Shown in pieces: positions 57,868-64,000 of a stretch of DNA of 64,000 nucleotides. The notes below the pieces were generated by a model. The model saw only the letters and a program-made list of their open reading frames with translations, was not told the origin of the DNA and ran no database searches. Position numbers and translations under genes: made by a program. Source of the stretch: Sutcliffiella horikoshii (GTDB lineage Bacteria > Bacillota > Bacilli > Bacillales > Bacillaceae_I). The DNA lies in the NCBI RefSeq assembly GCF_019931755.1, contig NZ_CP082918.1, positions 4,010,001 through 4,074,000 of the forward strand. Direction: 5' to 3'. How positions within the stretch are numbered: the first letter of the stretch is position 1; the number at the start of each line of letters is the position of its first letter.

Positions 57868-57890
57868 AAATTTTTCACCAAAAAATTTTA

Positions 57891-59180
57891 TTAAACCTTA
57901 AACCTTGAAATCATTCGCTTCAGGTTGCTCGCCTGTCCTGCAAGCTCCTGGGATATTTTCTCAACATCGGCGATCATGCCTGCCTGTTCTTGCGTGGTCG
58001 CAGTTACTTCTTCCGCTCCAGCAGAAGTTTCTTCGGCAATCGCCGCCACCTCTTGGGACTGACGTGCAGTTGTCTGGATGCTGTCCATTTGGCGGTCCAC
58101 AAGGTTTGCGATCTGTTTAACCGAGGATGCAACCTCCAATACGGAGTTGGTCATTTCCGCAATTACCGTGTTTGTCGCCGTACCTTTTTCCGCTTCAACA
58201 TTCGCGGCCTTCACCTGACCGGTGATTTGCGTTACCACGTTTTTCACTTCTTCTTGAATGTTTTTGATCAGTTCGGAGATTCCTTGCACCGCTTTGGCGC
58301 TTTCATCTGCCAAGGAACGAACCTCTTCCGCCACGACGGCAAATCCGCGTCCATGTTCTCCGGCCCGCGCCGCTTCTATCGAGGCATTTAATGCTAAAAG
58401 ATTTGTCTGACCAGCAATATCGCCAACAAGCGAGATGATATTTTCTACTTCTTTTGCATTTTTTTCAAGTCTTTCCACCGTCTTTAAGGACGTCTGATTT
58501 TCACCGGCAAGCTTCTGGATTCCAGACACCAACGAATGGATGACCTCCTTGCTTTCCTCAAGGTCCTTCACCATCTCTTCAGAAAGCTGCTGGGAGGACG
58601 TTGCTTTTTCATGAACCTCATCGGCAATTTTAATCACTTCTTCCACCGATTCAGCTGTATCTTGAATGGAAGCAGCGGAACTCTCTGCACCTCTGGCAAT
58701 CTCTTCAATCGTATAAGAGATGTTTTCTGCCTGCTCAGAAGCCTGCATCGATACGTCGCTTATTTCTTCCACTTTTTCATTTGTTTTCTCAAACGTTTCG
58801 TTTATCGTTTTCACCATGTCCCGCAGATTATGTAACATGAGGTTGAACGCATCCCCGACCGCACTGATCTCATCGCGCGAATTGGATACCGGCACATCCT
58901 CCGATAAATCCCCGTTTGCCGCCTTTTGAGCGACTTCTTCCAGTTGCTGCAACGGTTTGGTGATATATTTTGCTGCAAAAAAAGCAAGAATCCCGGACCA
59001 TACAATTCCTAGAACCAACGTAAGGATGGTAAAAAGGCCAGCCCCCATAATTCCTTCCACATAATCTACTAAAAAATAGATGAAAAAGCCACTGACCGTA
59101 TACGTGATGACCGCTAAAATCGTTGTAAACAACACGAGCTTGTAGCGTAAGCCAAACTTATATTTCCCGTTTTCCCCCAT
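57891..59180 (-). CDS. methyl-accepting chemotaxis protein with minimal sensor
   Basis: A 429-residue chemoreceptor. Two membrane helices (about 15-35 and 44-66) are separated by fewer than ten residues, so there is no extracellular ligand domain. A HAMP domain (about 65-120; [20 protein letters not shown]) follows, and then a long signalling coiled coil. The CheA/CheW-contacting tip [20 protein letters not shown] and [18 protein letters not shown] is intact. The start is the ATG at 59180 after GGAGGAGG. It probably senses an internal or membrane-borne cue. Located between rpiB and ywlE, an insertion relative to B. subtilis. Confidence 0.9.
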   Translation of the reverse strand: MGENGKYKFGLRYKLVLFTTILAVITYTVSGFFIYFLVDYVEGIMGAGLFTILTLVLGIVWSGILAFFAAKYITKPLQQLEEVAQKAANGDLSEDVPVSNSRDEISAVGDAFNLMLHNLRDMVKTINETFEKTNEKVEEISDVSMQASEQAENISYTIEEIARGAESSAASIQDTAESVEEVIKIADEVHEKATSSQQLSEEMVKDLEESKEVIHSLVSGIQKLAGENQTSLKTVERLEKNAKEVENIISLVGDIAGQTNLLALNASIEAARAGEHGRGFAVVAEEVRSLADESAKAVQGISELIKNIQEEVKNVVTQITGQVKAANVEAEKGTATNTVIAEMTNSVLEVASSVKQIANLVDRQMDSIQTTARQSQEVAAIAEETSAGAEEVTATTQEQAGMIADVEKISQELAGQASNLKRMISRFKV

Positions 59181-59246
59181 CGTACTTCCTCCTCCATGCA
59201 TGGTCCGCACAGAAATCTCTCTCTTATATGGCAGCCTGCATGAGTG

Positions 59247-59675
59247 CTATTTTATTTTTTCCACTATAGCCTCTATGACGTTTTGAAGCTCTTCGAATGT
59301 CGCGCGATACGTCTCCACCGAGCCACCGTACGGATCCATCACTTCCCCACTTTGCTCAGCAAACCCCTTCAAGGTATAGGTTTTCCCAAAGCTGTTAGGG
59401 TAGCTGTTCTCCAGCAACATTTTATGCTGTGCCGTCATGGTGAAAATATAATCCGCCCACTCAATCAATTCGTCCGACACTTGGGAAGACTGATGCTCAA
59501 CCGGCAGTCCCTTCTCCTTTAAGACTGCTTGCGCCTGACTGGAAGCTTCACTGCCCGGCAAAGCAAACACACCAGCTGACCTAACCTCGACATCCTTTAT
59601 ATCACGGCCTGCCAAGATTGCGGCAGCCATTGGACTTCGACACGTATTCCCCGTACACACAAATAATACATTCAT
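59247..59675 (-). CDS. ywlE: protein-arginine phosphatase YwlE
   Basis: A 142-residue low-molecular-weight phosphatase fold. The P-loop CTGNTCRS has the nucleophile Cys7 and Thr11; Thr rather than Ile at this place is the hallmark of protein-arginine phosphatases that reverse McsB phosphorylation. The general acid Asp is in VMDPYGGS. Upstream of it is mntP, as in B. subtilis. Confidence 0.93.
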   Translation of the reverse strand: MNVLFVCTGNTCRSPMAAAILAGRDIKDVEVRSAGVFALPGSEASSQAQAVLKEKGLPVEHQSSQVSDELIEWADYIFTMTAQHKMLLENSYPNSFGKTYTLKGFAEQSGEVMDPYGGSVETYRATFEELQNVIEAIVEKIK

Positions 59676-59835
59676 TCCTGACTCCTCCTTTTTCTTTTAT
59701 TATAAACGAAAAGAAGGCAGAAATAGTCATAGACACTTTGCATAACTTGGTGTATTCGATTCAAAAACTAGTCATAAAGACCCTCTCTCTAGTTATGTCG
59801 GCATAACGGGAGACTTTTAAAGAGGACAAAATAAA

Positions 59836-59858
59836 AAAAGACCCGTCGGAGGCCTTTT
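59836..59858 (-). terminator. mntP terminator
   Basis: AAAAGACC (59836-59843) pairs with GGCCTTTT (59851-59858) with one G-U; T-run on the minus-strand side. Confidence 0.7.
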
Positions 59859-59862
59859 CTCT

Positions 59863-60417
59863 TCACACAAAAAACAATAATTTAATGCCGAACCCGAGCA
59901 ATATACTGCCCCCAAGCGCCTCGCTGTAAGACCCGAGCCACCCCTGCAACTTCCTGCCGAAAATAAGCCCCATCCACGTCAGCAGCATACTCACCGCACC
60001 AAATAACAAAATGGTTAACAACGTCCGCGCCCCGTATATCCCAAGGCTCAGCCCCACCGAAAAACTATCCAAACTCACACTCAGTGCAAAAACGAATAAT
60101 CCCGCCCCAACCGGCGTGATCATCGGCCCGTCCTCTTTTTTAAAAGAAGAAAGCATCATCTGCAACCCAAGCATCATAAGGAGCAAACCTCCTATGAGCG
60201 TTGCAATCGAACCGAATTCCTGTGACAGCACCTTGCCGACCGCCATTCCACCAAGCGGCGTGAAAATATGGAAAACCCCGATAGTAACCCCTATGTAAAA
60301 GATCTGGCGCAATCTCAGTTTGATCATGCCCATCCCAAGCCCGACCGAAAAAGCATCCATCCCAAGCGCAATCGCCATCAATAAAAGCGTCATGAATTCC
60401 CCAAACGTAATCCCCAT
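59863..60417 (-). CDS. mntP: manganese efflux pump MntP
   Basis: A 184-residue, six-helix membrane exporter (YwlD). The two-fold repeat with conserved Asp residues is visible in [14 protein letters not shown] and [14 protein letters not shown]. It protects from excess Mn2+. The upstream gap is too short for a yybP-ykoY manganese riboswitch, and none is seen. Confidence 0.93.
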   Translation of the reverse strand: MGITFGEFMTLLLMAIALGMDAFSVGLGMGMIKLRLRQIFYIGVTIGVFHIFTPLGGMAVGKVLSQEFGSIATLIGGLLLMMLGLQMMLSSFKKEDGPMITPVGAGLFVFALSVSLDSFSVGLSLGIYGARTLLTILLFGAVSMLLTWMGLIFGRKLQGWLGSYSEALGGSILLGFGIKLLFFV

Positions 60418-60525
60418 GCTCTGCCTCCCCTTAGGACTTGTCTACTTCAAGATATGCACAAGCCTTCGGGAATAGAAGGAAAACGACGCAAAAAAGGACC
60501 CCTGTTTTTGTCGAGGTCCTTCACA

Positions 60526-61599
60526 TTATTCTTTTATAAACTTATGTCCTGCGGCTTTTTCAAGGCGGTTCATAATCGCCGCACCCACTCCCGTTCTCGG
60601 GAACGTCTCACTAAAAATGATGTCCACATCGGTCGCATTGAAAGCGCGAAGACCATCATACAACTGGCTCGCGACGGTTGCGAGGTCTTTTTGGGTGCCG
60701 CATGAAATGGCATTGATCTCAGCGGTTTGTATTTGGGCGATGGTCTCTTCTGTTGCGAGTAGTCCCACCTTCTGGCCTTTGAGTTGAGCGTCGTTGATTG
60801 TTTGCTTCATGAAACTCGCGCTTCCCTCCACCAGATAAACCGGCGCAACTGGTGCATAATGGGTATATTTCATCCCGGGAGATTTAGGTTTATGCAGTTC
60901 TTGTTTATGCAGTTCTTCTTGCGAAAATAAAGCAGGATCCACGTCCACTTTACCTACCACTTTCTCCAGCTCTTCCTTTGTCACACCGCCCGGACGCAGG
61001 ATCATCGGTGTCTCTGTTGTACAATCCACAACTGTAGACTCAAGGCCAACACCCGTTGCCCCGCCATCCACAATTCCGGCGATCCTGTGGATTAAATCTT
61101 CCTCCACATGCTTCGCGGTTGTGGGACTTGGTTTGCCTGATAAATTGGCGCTAGGAGCGGCAAGCGGTAATCCCGAAGTCTCTATCAGCGCCCGCGCTAC
61201 CGGATGGTCAGGCATACGGACTGCAATCGTTTCAAGTCCTGCCGTCACATATTGGGAGACTCCTTCTTTCTTTGGAAGGACAAGCGTAAGCGGTCCAGGC
61301 CAAAAAGCCTCCATCAGCTTGCGGGCAGATTCTGGCACGTTCATGTTATCCACAAGCTCTGTTAGTTGTTCCATCTTCGATATATGCACAATAAGCGGGT
61401 TGTCACTGGGACGTCCCTTCGCTTCAAAAATCTTCAATACAGCCTGATCTGACAAGGCATTAGCACCAAGACCATAAACCGTCTCCGTCGGAAAAGCCAC
61501 CACTTCATTTTCCTTCAACAAGCTGGCTGCTTCCATAATCTGTGGATAACTATGTTTTAACGGTTCTTCCTTATCCACAGCCCATAATTTCGTATTCAT
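60526..61599 (-). CDS. ywlC: L-threonylcarbamoyladenylate synthase, Sua5 type
   Basis: A 357-residue enzyme that makes threonylcarbamoyl-AMP from Thr, bicarbonate and ATP for t6A37 modification of tRNA. The YrdC domain (about 15-205; FPTETVYGLGANA, KGRPSDNPLIVHI, PSANLSGKPSPT) is followed by the C-terminal Sua5 domain (from about 240). Start at ATG 61599 after GAGGG. Two DnaA boxes lie in its first 60 bp. Confidence 0.94.
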   Translation of the reverse strand: MNTKLWAVDKEEPLKHSYPQIMEAASLLKENEVVAFPTETVYGLGANALSDQAVLKIFEAKGRPSDNPLIVHISKMEQLTELVDNMNVPESARKLMEAFWPGPLTLVLPKKEGVSQYVTAGLETIAVRMPDHPVARALIETSGLPLAAPSANLSGKPSPTTAKHVEEDLIHRIAGIVDGGATGVGLESTVVDCTTETPMILRPGGVTKEELEKVVGKVDVDPALFSQEELHKQELHKPKSPGMKYTHYAPVAPVYLVEGSASFMKQTINDAQLKGQKVGLLATEETIAQIQTAEINAISCGTQKDLATVASQLYDGLRAFNATDVDIIFSETFPRTGVGAAIMNRLEKAAGHKFIKE

Positions 61600-61753
61600 T
61601 TCCAATCCCTCATTCTACAATCTATTAACATGTGAATATGTAAGCATTTCTCCTGAAAGTATAAATAACTTCCACAAATAACACAAGCCTTATCCACAAA
61701 CTGTGGATAAAGCCTCACCAAACCGTGGATAACTCTGTGGGTAATGTGGATTT
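61541..61753. promoter_or_regulatory. DnaA-box cluster at ywlC
   Basis: Perfect DnaA boxes (TTATCCACA or TGTGGATAA) at 61541-61549, 61571-61579, 61690-61698 and 61702-61710. One-mismatch boxes lie at 61724-61732 and 61736-61744, with a weaker one at 61745-61753. The first two are inside the start of ywlC, the rest in the ywlC-ywlB gap. In B. subtilis a DnaA-box cluster at the same locus titrates DnaA and restrains initiation at oriC. Confidence 0.85.
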
Positions 61754-61770
61754 AACAGAAAAAAGAACGA

Positions 61771-61787
61771 AAAAGGGGTCTGACCCG
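61771..61787. repeat. GGGGTCTGACCCC-family repeat, subfamily 2
   Basis: AAAAGGGGTCTGACCCG followed by CTCCGCGTTAA; in reverse this is TTAACGCGGAGCGGGTCAGA, nearly the subfamily-2 flank seen at 18997-19020. Confidence 0.8.
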
Positions 61788-61813
61788 CTCCGCGTTAATG
61801 CGTTACCTTACTG

Positions 61814-62278
61814 CTAAGGGGTCTGACCCCTTAATTCACACACCATCAGTGTGCATCCTTCTTGTTGGGTGATTTCTTGGAAGAAGTCGGATGCGAGCAT
61901 GGTTTGTGGTGCGGTGTGTATAGGTTGTGGATAAAAGTTGAGCAGTTCGAAAAATTGGATGAAGTTATTTTTGTTGGTAACTAGGTAGAGCTGCTCTAAT
62001 CCTTTTTTCCGTGCATGCTGCTGTGTATGCTCAAACATTTGCAACAACTGAAACTGCTTGACGGACGGACCTATGACTAGCGATCGCAAAAGCCCCACAT
62101 TTCCGTACTCTTCTATTCCGATGGTTCCGCAAATCCCTTCATTCTCTTCTTCCAGAATGATGAAATCCTCTATTTTATCTTCCAAATCCACAATACTGAT
62201 ATTTGCTCTTCTTAAAAATACTTGCAATGCCCAAAGGTCGTCCTGTGTTGCTGATCGCAATACTTTCATTTTCTTCAC
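61814..62278 (-). CDS. ywlB: YwlB, GNAT-family acetyltransferase
   Basis: A 154-residue single-domain GNAT protein of the YwlB/ArgA-like type (RSATQDDLWALQVFLRRANI, VGLLRSLVIGPSVKQFQLLQ with a weak acetyl-CoA loop). Unusual 3' end: the palindrome TAAGGGGTCTGACCCCTTA overlaps the last codons, and the C-terminal RGQTP and stop are encoded by it. Possible role in arginine synthesis by homology only. Confidence 0.82.
   Translation of the reverse strand: MKKMKVLRSATQDDLWALQVFLRRANISIVDLEDKIEDFIILEEENEGICGTIGIEEYGNVGLLRSLVIGPSVKQFQLLQMFEHTQQHARKKGLEQLYLVTNKNNFIQFFELLNFYPQPIHTAPQTMLASDFFQEITQQEGCTLMVCELRGQTP
61815..61833. repeat. GGGGTCTGACCCC-family palindrome inside the ywlB 3' end
   Basis: Perfect 19-bp palindrome TAAGGGGTCTGACCCCTTA. 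Read on the minus strand it gives the final codons TTA AGG GGT CAG ACC CCT TAG of ywlB. Confidence 0.9.
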
Positions 62279-62333
62279 CTCATCTAGTAGTTTTCTAATA
62301 CTACTCTATTGAGAGAGATGAAAAAGTAGAACC

Positions 62334-63044
62334 TTAAGCCGTAATTTTATTCCATAGGGATGATAGAATCTCTACTAGGAAGAATTCAACTTCCACTTCT
62401 TCTGGCTCTTCATCCACTAGAAAGTCCTGTGTGTTCTCTTTAGTATCTGTTTTCGCAGTTGATGCAGTGACCGTTGCTGTCTCTTCGGTAGTTTTCTCGT
62501 CCGCTTCTTCTTCCTCAAAAGGGCTTGCCGTTGCTTCTCCGTTTGAAAAATCCAGGAAACATAATGGCGGGAACAATACGCACCACCAGTTCGCTCCAGT
62601 GCCTTCTCCAAGTGTAATAAGGATTGCTTCATAATCTCCTGCAGGGTAAATGAATTTGCCATACATTTTTGTCGGGAAATCCACTCTGCCAAAATCCACA
62701 TTATAAGACTGAACAATTCCTTCCTCTGCCATTACCTCTTCAACAATTTCTTCGATTTGATCCATGTTACCGGTAATCACTTCGCGAGCATTCTCCATGG
62801 AAGTCAATCCTTCCACCCAAACCGTGATTTCCTCATTCACACGATCACGAATCTTTCGCTTTAGTTCCTGATCCTGTTCGCTATCACTATTTGCTAGAAT
62901 GCGAAGCCTGATCGCCTCATCCGGAATCACCATCGCACCATTCTTCACATTTGCACCAGCCGTCGCCTGCTCTCCCAAAAGCGAAAGATAAGCCCCTACA
63001 AAAAGTAACACTATATATAAAGTAAGTTTATTTTTCTTCAACAT
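62334..63044 (-). CDS. spoIIR: SpoIIR, forespore signal for pro-sigma-E processing
   Basis: A 236-residue protein secreted from the forespore to activate the SpoIIGA protease. Signal/anchor (KLTLYIVLLFVGAYLSL), conserved IRLRILANSDSEQDQELKRK, DFPTKMYGKFIYPAGDYEAI and NWWCVLFPPLCFLD. An acidic low-complexity insert at about 180-220 is longer than usual. The start is the ATG at 63044, nine bases after AGGGGAG; an upstream in-frame Met lacks support. Confidence 0.93.
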   Translation of the reverse strand: MLKKNKLTLYIVLLFVGAYLSLLGEQATAGANVKNGAMVIPDEAIRLRILANSDSEQDQELKRKIRDRVNEEITVWVEGLTSMENAREVITGNMDQIEEIVEEVMAEEGIVQSYNVDFGRVDFPTKMYGKFIYPAGDYEAILITLGEGTGANWWCVLFPPLCFLDFSNGEATASPFEEEEADEKTTEETATVTASTAKTDTKENTQDFLVDEEPEEVEVEFFLVEILSSLWNKITA

Positions 63045-63146
63045 TTCCCCCAGCTCCCCTCTAGCAAACAGTCTAGGCAAAAAACAAAAATCCTAAACTA
63101 GTAAAATGCAAAAAAATAGAGCGGGAAAAGAAAAAAATTTAAAAAA

Positions 63147-63186
63147 GGGGTCAGACCCCTAAAGGTTTTTCGCCCTCCATGTCGAA
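63147..63186 (-). repeat. GGGGTCTGACCCC-family repeat, subfamily 1, reverse
   Basis: GGGGTCAGACCCC followed by TAAAGGTTTTTCGCCCTCCA and TGTCGAA. In the minus direction the stem ends in TTTTTTAAATTTTTTT. Confidence 0.88.
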
Positions 63187-63319
63187 ACCCCTTTGAACTC
63201 CGATATGCTCGGTTTTGGTAGTTTGCTAGTTTGGTGGTTTGGGGTTTAGTCAAAGCGGGTATATGTACAGGACGCGTTACTTTAAGTGATGCAATTTTTA
63301 TGAAAGGGAGATAGGCTTT

Positions 63320-63631
63320 ATGAGATCGTTCACTTGCAATATTGAGGCATTTCGCATTGGCGAAATGAAAAGTGCATTCAATCACATCAGCATTCCTATC
63401 GTTTTTGAAATTTTGGTAGGCGGCAGATGGATGAGCGGTAAGGCATTTTACCACCATTACCATCGCACCATTTCTTACGATTCTAATCTGTCCCAATTGA
63501 TCAACCTGTGTACCGCGGAAAAGAAAGAAGAAATCCGCCAAGCATTTGTGAAATTTGTGGAAGAAAAAACAAATAGAGGCCTGACACTTGCCAGACCTCA
63601 ACAGGAAGACGGAGCAATAATGGAAGCGTAG
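63320..63631 (+). CDS. small protein of unknown function
   Basis: A 103-residue protein on the plus strand between spoIIR and prmC. AAAGGGAG precedes the ATG at a good distance. The sequence is neutral to basic and cytoplasmic-looking (HISIPIVFEILVGGRWMSGK, YHHYHRTISY). I recognise no family. It ends before a convergent hairpin. Confidence 0.6.
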   Translation: MRSFTCNIEAFRIGEMKSAFNHISIPIVFEILVGGRWMSGKAFYHHYHRTISYDSNLSQLINLCTAEKKEEIRQAFVKFVEEKTNRGLTLARPQQEDGAIMEA

Positions 63632-63661
63632 ATTCAACTTCCACACTCTGAAAACCAGTAC

Positions 63662-63695
63662 CACCTTGCCCTAATCGACAGAAGCAAGCAAGGTG
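63662..63695. terminator. convergent terminator-like hairpin
   Basis: CACCTTGC (63662-63669) and GCAAGGTG (63688-63695) between the converging small gene and prmC; only scattered T residues beyond it. Confidence 0.5.
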
Positions 63696-63724
63696 CAGCT
63701 CCCTCCTCCTTCTTTAAAAAAACA

Positions 63725-64000
63725 TCATCCAATCAGTGCAAAAACCATGCGATCTTTGCCGTTGATGTCCAATACAACCTCCACAGTTGCCTGAGGAAAT
63801 GTTTTTTTCAGCAACGCTTTTACGTCTTCTCCTTGTCCCATGCCTACTTCAAACGCCACAATGGCCCGTTCCTTCAGCACTTTTGGAAGCTCGTCCATAA
63901 ACCGTTCGTAAAACTCCAAACCGGAAACACCGCCAACCAATGCACGATACGGTTCAAAATCTTTTACCACCGTAGACAACCCTTCATACTCCTTCTGAGG
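63725..64000 (-). CDS. prmC: release-factor glutamine methyltransferase, 3' part
   Basis: The last 91 codons of prmC (HemK), which continues beyond the right edge. The C-terminal conserved segment STVVKDFEPYRALVGGVSGL followed by EFYERF and VAFEVGMGQGEDVKAL is typical. The frame stays open through the Q-K-E-Y-E-G-L codons to base 64000. The enzyme methylates the GGQ glutamine of RF1/RF2; spoIIR downstream of prmC is the B. subtilis order. Confidence 0.92.
   Translation of the reverse strand, partial: PQKEYEGLSTVVKDFEPYRALVGGVSGLEFYERFMDELPKVLKERAIVAFEVGMGQGEDVKALLKKTFPQATVEVVLDINGKDRMVFALIG

Noticed and set aside
60418..60525. Manganese riboswitch before mntP
   Set aside because: The sequence next to mntP is short and shows no yybP-ykoY core; this stretch is actually the mntP-ywlC gap.
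61541..61753. DnaA boxes as an origin of replication
   Set aside because: No dnaA-dnaN neighbours and no clear AT-rich unwinding module; the locus matches a known titration cluster instead.
63045..63110. Sigma-F promoter of spoIIR
   Set aside because: A GCATT element is present but no GGnnAnAnT partner at 15 bp, so I did not annotate it.

Overview
The window is a piece of a Bacillaceae (endospore-forming Firmicute) chromosome. Evidence: strong AAGGAGG-type ribosome binding sites, sporulation genes (spoIIID, spoIIQ, spoIID, spoIIR), and a gene order that closely follows the Bacillus subtilis mbl-spoIIID ... murAA ... atp ... upp-glyA-ywlG-rpiB-ywlE-mntP-ywlC-ywlB-spoIIR-prmC segment, nearly all on the minus strand. 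Unlike B. subtilis it has an 11-gene complex I (nuo) operon between ywzB and atp, as in some other Bacillus-like genera. Genus and species cannot be fixed from the sequence alone.

Layout. (1) 1-2.2 kb: mbl and spoIIID, separated by a 52-bp triple tandem repeat. (2) 2.4-21.3 kb: accessory block. It holds a lipoprotein, a BsuPI-like protein, an ECF sigma factor with a membrane protein and an ABC-2 exporter, a decayed HTH/PIN pair, an operon for an SSS-family symporter with its small subunit, a CBS/DUF294 protein and a DnaQ-like exonuclease, a P-type Ca-ATPase, pcp, a split chromate transporter, a YwrD-like gamma-glutamyltransferase and a RAYT (REP-associated) transposase. (3) 21.5-27.1 kb: a 1446-residue secreted phosphodiester glycosidase/metallophosphoesterase preceded by a textbook Pho box, then a tandem-GNAT protein. 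(4) 27.6-32.8 kb: spoIIQ, spoIID, murAA, ywmB and a DUF1146 gene. (5) 33.0-43.6 kb: nuoABCDHIJKLMN without nuoEFG. (6) 44.2-51.5 kb: atpZ-atpIBEFHAGDC. (7) 51.9-64 kb: Vpr-like subtilase, upp, glyA, ywlG, rpiB, an MCP, ywlE, mntP, ywlC, ywlB, spoIIR, a small orphan gene and the 3' part of prmC.

How it works together: the core half supplies respiration and ATP synthesis (electron-driven proton pumping by complex I feeding the F1Fo ATP synthase), cell wall and shape (mbl, murAA), one-carbon and pyrimidine salvage metabolism (glyA, upp) and forespore/mother-cell signalling (spoIIR, spoIIQ, spoIID, spoIIID). The accessory half adds envelope-stress-like sensing, solute uptake, ion export and phosphate scavenging.

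The most striking non-coding signal is a dispersed palindrome family centred on GGGGTCTGACCCC. At least 16 intergenic copies in two subfamilies accompany a RAYT transposase gene. Several copies carry a T-tract and sit exactly where terminators of spoIID, murAA, ywlG and the phosphoesterase gene should be, and one supplies the last codons and stop of ywlB. The second is a cluster of at least six DnaA boxes in and upstream of ywlC, matching a known B. subtilis replication-control site. I found no CRISPR array, prophage, rRNA or tRNA, and no large unknown multigene system.
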